A stretch of DNA of 9,396 bases. It comes from a bacterium. Its GTDB lineage: Bacteria > Chloroflexota > Dormibacteria > UBA8260 > Bog-877. The notes under the pieces were generated by a model. That model was not told the origin of the DNA. It did not search any database and saw nothing but the letters and a program-made list of their open reading frames with translations. Numbering within the stretch: the stretch's first letter is position 1; every line of letters begins with the position of its first letter. Position numbers and translations under genes: made by a program. The DNA is taken from assembly GCA_021791455.1 (NCBI GenBank), contig JAJYWM010000442.1, positions 1 to 9,396 of the forward strand, in the 5' to 3' direction. Of the stretch, positions 1 through 5,302 are shown in pieces.

Positions 1-45
1 TGGCCGCCAGTATTTGCCGCCTAGGGTGTCAATTGGAGTGTCAAA
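1..45 (+). repeat. Diverged direct repeat, copy 1, possible IS end
   Basis: This 45-bp stretch aligns without gaps to 209-253, with about 36 of 45 positions identical. Both copies begin with tggccgccag and contain tagggtgtc followed by a gtgtcaa core. The part at 20-45 (ctagggtgtcaattgg then gtgtcaa) also resembles the reverse complement of 1729-1752, just upstream of the IS1380-type transposase start. It therefore looks like the left terminal inverted repeat of that element. The repeat and the resemblance are seen directly. The role as an IS end is inferred. Confidence 0.5.
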
Positions 46-208
46 TGCCCCACGAAAGCTCGATGGCGAGGCGATTTGATCTCAGTAACTGGTGCCCCGG
101 AGGCTCTGGTCGGGAAGGGCGGATTGGCCGCTGTCCTGTCCGCGGGGGTCTGCCGGTGACCGTCTGGTAGTTGAAAACAGGGAGCACGCTAATGGTGGTG
201 TACGCCGA

Positions 209-253
209 TGGCCGCCAGCATTCGCCGAATAGGGTGTCCAATAGGGTGTCAAC
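209..253 (+). repeat. Diverged direct repeat, copy 2, possible IS end
   Basis: This is the second copy of the 1-45 repeat, starting with the same ten bases and ending in gtgtcaac. Inside it the motif tagggtgtc occurs once and agggtgtca again 12 bases later, so it carries a small nested repeat. Both copies point the same way, 208 bp apart. That fits either two nested or successive insertions of related elements, or duplicated transposase-binding sites at one end. Confidence 0.5.
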
Positions 254-382
254 TTCCCCTCCCGCTAGAGGGCGCCTGAGTGCGCCGCAGGACCGGCCCT
301 TGAGTCGTCGGCATCCGCTGACTCAGCCCTGGCGGATCCCCAATGTTCAGCGGCAGGAACTACTCTGCGATCCAAAGGCGGG

Positions 383-456
383 TCAGCCCGTGACGATGTC
401 GACGAGCCCTCGCAGGCGTTGGAAGTCCTCCAGGTTGCGTGTGTAGACCGGGATGC
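383..456 (-). pseudogene. VapC-like PIN toxin, C-terminal scrap
   Basis: The last 24 codons before a TGA stop at 385-383 read GIPVYTRNLEDF, then QRLRG, then LVDIVTG. This matches the usual end of VapC-family PIN-domain toxins, with a final strand like (L/I)PVYTRNPDDF followed by a short helix and LV-VV. PIN toxins are Mg-dependent ribonucleases paired with an antitoxin. Only the final strand and helix are here. The acidic residues that form most of the active site lie further upstream in the family and are missing, and no antitoxin gene is adjacent. The reading frame stays open upstream to 1066 on the minus strand, but that sequence does not look like a PIN domain. I read this as a relic. The match is from memory of the family pattern and the fragment is short. 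Confidence 0.45.
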
Positions 457-928
457 CTGTGGGCAGTGGGTCAGTTTGAGGTACCGAGAGGTTGTTCCGG
501 GTGGTCGGATCCGGTAGGGCGGGGTGCCTAGAGTTCGGGGGATGGATGGGAAGGGACTGGGAGGCGGCCTTGCCCTCGTTGGCATTGGCTTGGCCATTCT
601 CTTCTAGCTGCACCACCTGGGGGGCCCAGAAATGGAAGTGCCTGGCACCTCGCTGGCGGTCCTTCTGATAATTGCGCGGGTCGCCATGACGGTCTGGGAT
701 ACCTCCGTAGTCATGCGCTGGCGCGTTAGAGCCTACCCCCAGGGTGTCGAGCTGCCTCAGGCTGCCGCATCTCTGGGCAATCTTCTCGACGTAGAGCGGG
801 AGTCGGAGCTGTTCCAGGCGACCGCCTTTCCTGGTGTGAAGAGCGGGGTGAAGCTGCTGATGAAATGCCGTAACCGCTCGACCTTGGTCCAGATCGAAAG
901 GCCGCTCTGTGTCTACCCTTGGTGAGCC
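457..928. other. Stretch with no recognisable gene
   Basis: Open frames cover this stretch on both strands, for example minus 383-1066 and plus 632-925. None gives a protein I can place, and their compositions (runs of Pro, Arg, Gln and His with no hydrophobic periodicity) look like chance frames in G+C-rich DNA. By position it should hold the C-terminal part of the IS1380-type transposase, but I found no match in any minus frame to its conserved later motifs. It is probably decayed or replaced mobile-element DNA. Confidence 0.4.
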
Positions 929-1693
929 AGGTGCAGGATTGAAAGTCTGCATCGAGAGGGCATCCAAGGAGAACGAGGATGGCCGTGACCAGGGACCAAG
1001 GGCCCGAGGTTGGGTCCCAGCGGAGTAGGGCTGGGCAAGAGCGGCCGGACCCGGAGGTGCCAGCATGACGCACCCTGGAAAAGGGTCTCGGCCAGGAACC
1101 CAGTGGCTCCCCGGGCGGTGAAGGTCGATCCGTCCTGCTGCCGGGAAGGGAGCACCTCGCCGGTGTCGGCCCTGGTGGCCAGCAGCGGGTGGTAGCCCCG
1201 CACCTGGGTGTAACCGAACCCCACCCCCTGATTCAACAGCCCGAAGGCCTCACAGATGGTGGAGTCCATGTCGATCGGGAGTGCTCTGTCGCCGGGGCCC
1301 CGATCTCCTTCCCAGGCTCGACGCAGCTTCTCCCGCCCCACTGCGTGCAGCTCTCGGACGTGGCCCATGGTGAAGCTGTGCAGGAAGCTGCCCAGGGTGG
1401 AGGGCGCCAGACCCGCATGGTCCAGCACCCCCTGGGTGGCCCCGGCCCGGAGCAGGTTGGTGTCTTCGATGCTGTCCCCGCCAGCCAGCATCGAGTGGAT
1501 GAGTGACGTCGCCTTTTGCCCGACGTCGGCCCACCCCGGGGGATCGCCCAGGTCCACGTGCTCTTTCACCACCTCTCTCAACCCCAGGTGCTGATCCAGA
1601 GTGGCCGGGAGGAGGAGGCCCGGCATTGGCCACCAGGTGGGGGTCGTCGAACCCTACCCCCAGCCGGTCCAAGGTGTGGGATGATGGCTGCAT
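929..1693 (-). pseudogene. IS1380-type DDE transposase, frameshifted and truncated
   Basis: This is a relic of a cut-and-paste transposase. Translation from an ATG at 1693 gives MQPSSHTLDRLGVGFDD, then HLVANAG, the normal IS1380 N-terminus. After one extra base near 1617-1620 (GCCGGGCCTCCTC instead of the expected GCCGGGCTCCTC) the frame switches. The protein then goes on as LLLPATLDQHLGLREVV, DMDSTICEAFG (with the first catalytic Asp), GYTQVRGYHPLLA and ARGATGFLAETL. Around 1050-1080 similarity moves to the third frame with RHAGTSG, LLRWD and LDADFQ, roughly where the second Asp lies in the family. The motif with the catalytic Glu and the C-terminal domain are not found. Two frame changes and the missing end make it inactive. 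The family call is firm for the middle section (about 1100-1615) and less so after that. Confidence 0.8.
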
Positions 1694-1728
1694 CGAGAAG
1701 GTGCTCCTTCGCTGAGGCCGATTGGCGT

Positions 1729-1752
1729 GTTGACAGCACCAATTGCCCCAGC
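1729..1752 (-). repeat. Right terminal inverted repeat of the IS1380-type relic
   Basis: Read on the minus strand this is gctggggcaattggtgctgtcaac. It shares caattgg and tgtcaa, in the same order and with near-equal spacing, with the left repeat at 20-45. It lies 36 bp upstream of the transposase ATG, where an IS end is expected. No target-site duplication could be assigned, since the left boundary is ambiguous. Confidence 0.4.
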
Positions 1753-1958
1753 ATTGAGCGCCTTTTCTTTGCCTAACCTGCGACGCCCACCCATACCCGG
1801 CCGGTGGATCCAGGCCAAGTGTTCGTGCGTGACGGGCTAGAGCGGCCATCCACATTGCGAGCGATGGTGCCGCGACAGGCCCCATGGCACTCAGCGGTGT
1901 CACGGGGCCCACACTCTGTCTATGTGCGGCGTGCGGCAAACCATGACGAACTCCTGCG

Positions 1959-2474
1959 TCATTGACTCCGCGTGCCAGTCACCATCATCTCCAACGCTTC
2001 ACCCGACTGAGCATCGACCAGTATCACAAGACCCGTAACCGTGGGCGGAGCGCCCCACGCAACGGCGGGATTGACACCGCCCCAAGGGCCCGGCCAAGGC
2101 GCGTTCGTGCTCAGAGCAACAACCCAGCATAGTAGGTTGCGATGCGGCTGGTTTGCTGGTCCGGCGACCCATGCGAGGACCGCGCCTTGGATACTAGGCT
2201 CTGACTGCCCATTGGGGGCGGCGGCCAGAGCTGCAGTTTCAGCCTGCTGCCGCCCGACTGCTCCCGCCAGGCTGCCAGGAGGAGGAGCCTCCAATTCCAC
2301 GTGGAAGCGAGCCAACGTCGCCACGGTGACTCCCGGCAACTGATACGGCGCCGCAGCATGACCGACTTCCGACATAGCCAACCATCCAATCAATAGGGCA
2401 AACCCAAGGAAACCGCCCACCCACCATCGGGCCTGGCCACCACTACGTCTCTTCTCTGCAGCTAATACTCGCAT
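1959..2474 (-). CDS. Small exported or membrane-anchored protein, unknown function
   Basis: The product is 171 aa from the ATG at 2474. A TTG four codons earlier is possible but has no better ribosome site. Residues 7-18 are basic (EKRRSGGQARWW). A hydrophobic segment follows at about 17-35 (VGGFLGFALLIGWLAM), then GHAAA, so this is either a signal peptide or an N-terminal anchor with the rest outside. The outer part is rich in Ala, Gly and Pro, with a single Cys in NLLCWVVAL. It ends in VTGLVILVDAQSGEALEMM, a strand-turn-strand pattern of the kind that closes PepSY-like and other small extracytoplasmic domains. I do not recognise the family. The ATG lies inside the end of the upstream gene (13-nt overlap with its TAG), so the two are probably transcribed together and translationally coupled. 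The hydrophobic N-terminus and the overlap support it as a real gene. Confidence 0.65.
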   Translation of the reverse strand: MRVLAAEKRRSGGQARWWVGGFLGFALLIGWLAMSEVGHAAAPYQLPGVTVATLARFHVELEAPPPGSLAGAVGRQQAETAALAAAPNGQSEPSIQGAVLAWVAGPANQPHRNLLCWVVALSTNAPWPGPWGGVNPAVAWGAPPTVTGLVILVDAQSGEALEMMVTGTRSQ

Positions 2475-3253
2475 GCCCGATCCCAAGTCGTCATCAACTG
2501 GTTGTCTACTTTGCCCACACCGTACGCACTGGAGTAGGCGTTGTGGAGTGTTCCGTTCATGGGATGCCAGCCGCCGTCCCAGTACGCTTCGGCGGATCCG
2601 AAGATCTCGGGGTTGTCGTACCCACCGGCCAATTGATCGTGCAGGTCCTTGGTTTCCGTTCCCTGCTGTGCCTCGTTTGGAGTGAACCCACCAAAGACGA
2701 CTGTCTGCGATGAGCCAATGTCGAACGTGATGTTCCCAGTCGAAGGATTGTAGAGCGTCTTGTACTCGGTGTAGTTGTTGATAGGAGATGGCGAGAGGTT
2801 ATCGTCGAAAGTATAGTCCCCCTCGACGCCGTACTCCCAGAAGTTGTGACGGTTACCGTTCGGGTACTCTAGCCACCCATCCTGGGCAAACGTCTCGCTC
2901 GGGAATAACTCGACATCGATCATTGTCCAGGCAGCGGACACACTTGCGTCTGTGAGTCCTGGAACCTGAAAAACCCACGGAGAGTAGTTGAGCAAGCTAA
3001 CTTCAGAGCCTCCGGTTTCATTCCCGCTAAGCTCTCCCGTGTACCATCCGGTGACCCGGGTGTGCGGGTAGTCGTTCACGTTGCGCCAAGGTTGACTGAT
3101 GGCGGGGTTGCATCCATCGCCGCCACCGCTGGCTGCCACAGGCGAACTCAGCGTCGTGACAGCAGATAACGCTAGTGATGTGGACAGCGCTCCCGCCATG
3201 GCGAGCCGACGTACGGCACCCGCGTGCATGGGGTAAGCAAATATCTTCAGCAA
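2462..3253 (-). CDS. Secreted protein, probably all-beta, unknown function
   Basis: The product is 263 aa from a TTG at 3253. This start is chosen because AGGAGA lies 7 nt upstream. The frame stays open to 3376, but the added residues do not look like part of a signal peptide. Residues 1-42 form a Sec signal: basic VRR, then a hydrophobic stretch (AMAGALSTSLALSAVTTL), then SSPVAAS with likely cleavage near 41. The mature protein is rich in Asn, Gly, Ser, Thr, Tyr and Trp. It has alternating hydrophobic strands such as SPWVFQVPGL, AAWTMIDVEL and GNITFDIGSSQTVVFGGF, which suggests a beta-sandwich. Its only two Cys are near the ends (48 and 261) and could pair. It resembles in style the secreted beta-sandwich hypotheticals of actinobacteria, but I cannot place it in a family and see no catalytic motif. 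Its 3' end overlaps the next gene. Its G+C is well below that of the right half of the window, which fits recent transfer. Confidence 0.75.
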   Translation of the reverse strand: MLKIFAYPMHAGAVRRLAMAGALSTSLALSAVTTLSSPVAASGGGDGCNPAISQPWRNVNDYPHTRVTGWYTGELSGNETGGSEVSLLNYSPWVFQVPGLTDASVSAAWTMIDVELFPSETFAQDGWLEYPNGNRHNFWEYGVEGDYTFDDNLSPSPINNYTEYKTLYNPSTGNITFDIGSSQTVVFGGFTPNEAQQGTETKDLHDQLAGGYDNPEIFGSAEAYWDGGWHPMNGTLHNAYSSAYGVGKVDNQLMTTWDRACEY

Positions 3254-3260
3254 ATGCCTA

Positions 3261-3266
3261 TCTCCT
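3261..3266 (-). promoter_or_regulatory. Ribosome binding site for the TTG start at 3253
   Basis: AGGAGA on the minus strand is separated by 7 nt from the TTG at 3253-3251. No other start codon in the frame upstream has a comparable site. This decides the start of the secreted protein. Confidence 0.65.
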
Positions 3267-3452
3267 GATTCTTCATATCGCCGACTATGCAAGCGGACCC
3301 CGGGTAGGAAGTACGGCGTGTCACGAACGATGCATGTCCGCTGCGTGTGGTTGTGGCGGGACACGAGGGGACGCACTTAGGCTGCCCTGAGCAAGCACTG
3401 CGAGGCAGGCAGGCTCCGAGGAACCCCTCGCCGTCGCGGTTTCGCGCGTTGC

Positions 3453-3479
3453 CGTCCCTCCGTTCGGGAGCCACGGACG
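3453..3479 (-). other. Two-tier inverted repeat upstream of the secreted gene
   Basis: CGTCC at 3453-3457 can pair with GGACG at 3475-3479. Inside it, CTCC can pair with GGAG around a short loop, leaving a CCAC bulge. It lies about 200 nt upstream of the secreted-protein start, between that gene and the ISLre2-like element. It could be part of a structured leader, or a barrier to read-through from the transposase. There is no T-run after it on the minus strand, so it is not a standard terminator. I could not match it to a known riboswitch. Confidence 0.25.
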
Positions 3480-3560
3480 CCGCCCCTGACGCCCCGCTTG
3501 GCGAACAGTGAGCGGGGGAGACGATACTCTGCGGGATGGGACCCGTCAAGAGCCGGTCCA

Positions 3561-3582
3561 GACCCGGGATGCATCCCCGGTC
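3561..3582. repeat. 22-bp near-perfect palindrome
   Basis: gacccgggatg followed by catccccggtc pairs at 10 of 11 positions with no loop. It lies just beyond the read-through end of the transposase frame (3589) and inside the proposed left end of the element. It may be a sub-terminal site bound by the transposase, or a hairpin that ends the transposase transcript. Confidence 0.4.
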
Positions 3583-3588
3583 TCGGCG

Positions 3589-3720
3589 CTAGAACTGGAG
3601 TGCGGGCAAGAGCGGGGATCGGCTGCGCCGGGCCCGCCAGTACCTGGCCCCGCCCCCGTTCTGCTTGAGGATCTTCAGGGTGAGCAGGTGGTGTGCTCCC
3701 AGGCGGTACCAGGGGGTGCC
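3589..3720 (-). pseudogene. Transposase C-terminus, in frame beyond the amber stop
   Basis: In the same frame immediately after the TAG at 3723-3721 come 43 codons and then a second TAG at 3591-3589. They encode GTPWYRLGAHHLLTLKILKQ, then NGGGARYWRARR. This is the conserved tail of the family, where RR-K-RG is followed by (M/T)-W-R-GA-LL-L. With it the protein would be 429 residues including the amber position, in the normal range for the family. The conservation shows the stop arose recently in a full-length gene, or that the stop is sometimes read through. Confidence 0.75.
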
Positions 3721-4878
3721 CTAGGCCCTTAGCCGGCGGCCCACGGTCACATCCATCGCCTTCTCGATTGCCCCCGAGGCCTGGGGAACGTGGAGCGCGT
3801 AGTTGGCGATCACCTGGCGGTTAGCCCGCACATACTCCATCTCCAGCGTCAGCCGCTGCCGGCGGTCGAGATCGGCACCGGCCGCGTCCCGGCACTCGGC
3901 GAGCGCCGCCAGCAGCTTGTCCACGTCGCCCTCTCGGGCCAGCTTCAGCAGCGGCGGCAACGACACCCCAGCCGCTTCCATCCCCAGCGCCTGAGCCAGC
4001 TGATGCTCCAGATGCCACAGGGCCAAGAAGGCCACCGCGGTGGGGAAGTAGGCCCGCTGCAGCCGCCGCAGGGCTGAGCTCCCGTCACTCACGAACCACA
4101 GCTCCCGAGCCCGGAACGCCCCCTGCTGGGCCGCCAGGATCGCCAGCTTCTCCCCGAAGTGGGCCATGCTCTCCACCCCGCCGTAGGTGCGCTTGCCCAG
4201 CGGCACCCGCCGCCCTTTGGAGACCGTCGCCACCCCCTGGTACACGATCCCTGCCTTGGCCCCCATCTCGCTCACCGTGGCCCGGTCGTTCACAAAGGTC
4301 CCGTCCGCCTGTACCACCACCCGCTCAGGCCGCGGGCCTTGCTCCGCCAGCTTCCCCAGCACCTGCCGCTTCCCCAGCCCGAACACCATCTCCCGCTGCT
4401 CCTCCAGCGCCCGATCCACCAACTCCCCCTCCCGCTGGGCCAGCCGGTGAACTTGGCCATGACTGACCTCCACTCCCAGCAGATGCTTGGTGGTCCCAGC
4501 CGCATTGGCGTACGAGCTCTCGGTGGCCAACCACAGCGCCGCCTCGGCCACCCCCAGGGTGTACCGCTCCCCGGCCTCCAGTCCCAGCTGCTCATCCGCC
4601 GGATACCCATTGGCACCGCAGTCAAGACACCTGACGCGGTTCCGCCGCAGCGCCACCGCTCCGAACAGCCCCACCACCTGGCGCAGGTCCCGCCCCCGCC
4701 TCTCCCGGCGGCCTCCGCAGCTCGGGCACAGCCCCACCGGCACCCGCCCCGCCACCTCCGTCACCGCCTTCGCCACCACCGGGCCCAACTGCCTCCGCAG
4801 CTGCCCCATCAGCTCCGCCTCAAACTCCGCCAGAGTCCGCCCGGTCAGCTCCGCCTCCACCTCGACTACCATGCGCAT
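3721..4878 (-). CDS. ISLre2/UPF0236-like DDE transposase, cut by in-frame TAG
   Basis: The product is 385 aa from the ATG at 4878, chosen for the AGGGGGAG 4 nt upstream. GTG 4908, ATG 4899 and ATG 4872 are alternatives. An N-terminal helical part is followed by a zinc ribbon, CPSC at 51-54 and CLDC at 84-87, then GVEVSHGQVHRL (a helix-turn-helix-like stretch). The catalytic core shows VVVQADGTFVN (Asp192), LWFVSDGSSALRRL (Asp265), a WHLEHQL helix at 289-295, and SGAIEKAMD (Glu372). This is the DDE order of the UPF0236/ISLre2 group; ISKra4 is the nearest alternative. The frame stops at TAG 3723-3721, in the middle of the conserved segment between VGRRLRA and GTPWYR, which removes the last 43 residues. 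All three acidic residues survive, but the lost tail is conserved, so the truncated form is probably inactive unless the TAG is suppressed. Family membership is inferred from motifs, not from a search. Confidence 0.85.
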   Translation of the reverse strand: MRMVVEVEAELTGRTLAEFEAELMGQLRRQLGPVVAKAVTEVAGRVPVGLCPSCGGRRERRGRDLRQVVGLFGAVALRRNRVRCLDCGANGYPADEQLGLEAGERYTLGVAEAALWLATESSYANAAGTTKHLLGVEVSHGQVHRLAQREGELVDRALEEQREMVFGLGKRQVLGKLAEQGPRPERVVVQADGTFVNDRATVSEMGAKAGIVYQGVATVSKGRRVPLGKRTYGGVESMAHFGEKLAILAAQQGAFRARELWFVSDGSSALRRLQRAYFPTAVAFLALWHLEHQLAQALGMEAAGVSLPPLLKLAREGDVDKLLAALAECRDAAGADLDRRQRLTLEMEYVRANRQVIANYALHVPQASGAIEKAMDVTVGRRLRA

Positions 4879-4953
4879 GGGGCTCCCCCTCGATGGCATT
4901 TGGTTCACTCAAACCATCGTATGGGGAGCTTCTTCTGTCTCTGCCCCTGCTCA

Positions 4954-5302
4954 ACCGCCGAAATCCGAGATGCTTCTATCCGGTGGGGCGGCCGGGCCTC
5001 CGGCTCCTGGCGGCCGCCAGAGGGATCCAAGTCACCGTCACAGCCCCGTGGGATGGGATGACGGTTTCGTTGCCCGCCGGCCCGGGTAGTCCCGGGCGCC
5101 CAGTGGTTTTGGTGTATGTGAAAGTGCAATTGCGCCTGGTACCTCCGCCCTCGGCCTTCGACCGCCGTGGCCCGGCCGCAGGAGGGGCGCTCGTCCCTTC
5201 TGACCGCCACGCTAATCCTTCCGGACAAGTGGTGGCCCAAAGCCCTTCCGGCAAGTCCGCTGGCTGGACCAGCTGGCCCTCCGAGCCCAGCGGGAGGTGG
5301 TG
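4954..5302. other. Intergenic stretch between the IS and the Tad-like genes
   Basis: There is no convincing gene here. A plus frame (4893-5306) and minus frames (4905-5354, 4976-5254) are open, but they lack a ribosome site and give products of no known type. The stretch should hold the promoter of the plus-strand cluster. A relatively A+T-rich patch at about 5104-5134 (gttttggtgtatgtgaaag) is the most promoter-like part. A 13-14-bp direct repeat (5217-5230 and 5244-5256) lies just upstream of the first gene. No clear -35/-10 pair was found. Confidence 0.4.
5217..5256 (+). repeat. Short direct repeat upstream of the Tad-like cluster
   Basis: CCTTCCGGACAAGT at 5217-5230 recurs as CCTTCCGGCAAGT at 5244-5256, with one A missing. 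The repeat distance of 27 bp, close to 2.5 helical turns, is loosely compatible with an operator. It ends 46 bp before the proposed start codon at 5303, in the likely 5' leader or promoter. Its role is unknown. Confidence 0.35.

Larger units (their letters stand above)
20..1752 (-). mobile_element. Decayed IS1380-type insertion sequence
   Basis: The limits are set by an imperfect inverted repeat of about 25 bp. On the left, 20-45 reads ctagggtgtcaattgg-a-gtgtcaa. On the right, the reverse complement of 1729-1752 reads gctggggcaattggtgctgtcaac. The span of about 1.73 kb suits the family. The transposase relic lies between the ends on the minus strand, with its start codon 36 bp inside the right end. 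Its C-terminal third cannot be recognised, and a VapC-like scrap lies where the distal part should be. The element is therefore rearranged as well as frameshifted. The alternative left end is the copy at 209-253. Confidence 0.4.
3509..4953 (-). mobile_element. ISLre2/UPF0236-like insertion sequence, tentative limits
   Basis: The transposase at 3589-4878 nearly fills this interval. The limits come from a short imperfect inverted repeat: tgagcgggggagac at 3509-3522, and the reverse complement of 4937-4953, which begins tgagcaggggcagagac. The match is 13 of the first 19 positions without gaps. The span of about 1.45 kb is reasonable for a single-gene IS of this kind. The ends are weakly supported and no target duplication was identified, so the true limits may differ by tens of bases. 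Confidence 0.35.

Noticed and set aside
632..925. Plus frame of 97 codons starting MEVPGTSLAVLLIIARV
   Set aside because: The short hydrophobic start looks like a signal, but there is no ribosome site, no family likeness and no neighbour on this strand. It is most likely a chance frame in decayed DNA.
383..1066. Long minus frame of 227 codons as one protein
   Set aside because: Only its last 24 codons resemble a known family. The rest lies over the IS1380 relic and unassigned DNA, has no ribosome site and has a non-protein-like composition.
1943..1962. Hairpin atgacg-cgtcat at the end of the small exported gene, as a terminator
   Set aside because: It has a 6-bp stem with an 8-nt loop, overlaps the stop codon and has no T-run on the minus strand, so it is too weak to call.
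4159..5061. Plus frame of 300 codons opposite the transposase
   Set aside because: It is antisense to the transposase, rich in His, Pro, Arg and Leu as expected for the mirror of a G+C-rich gene, and has no recognisable domain.
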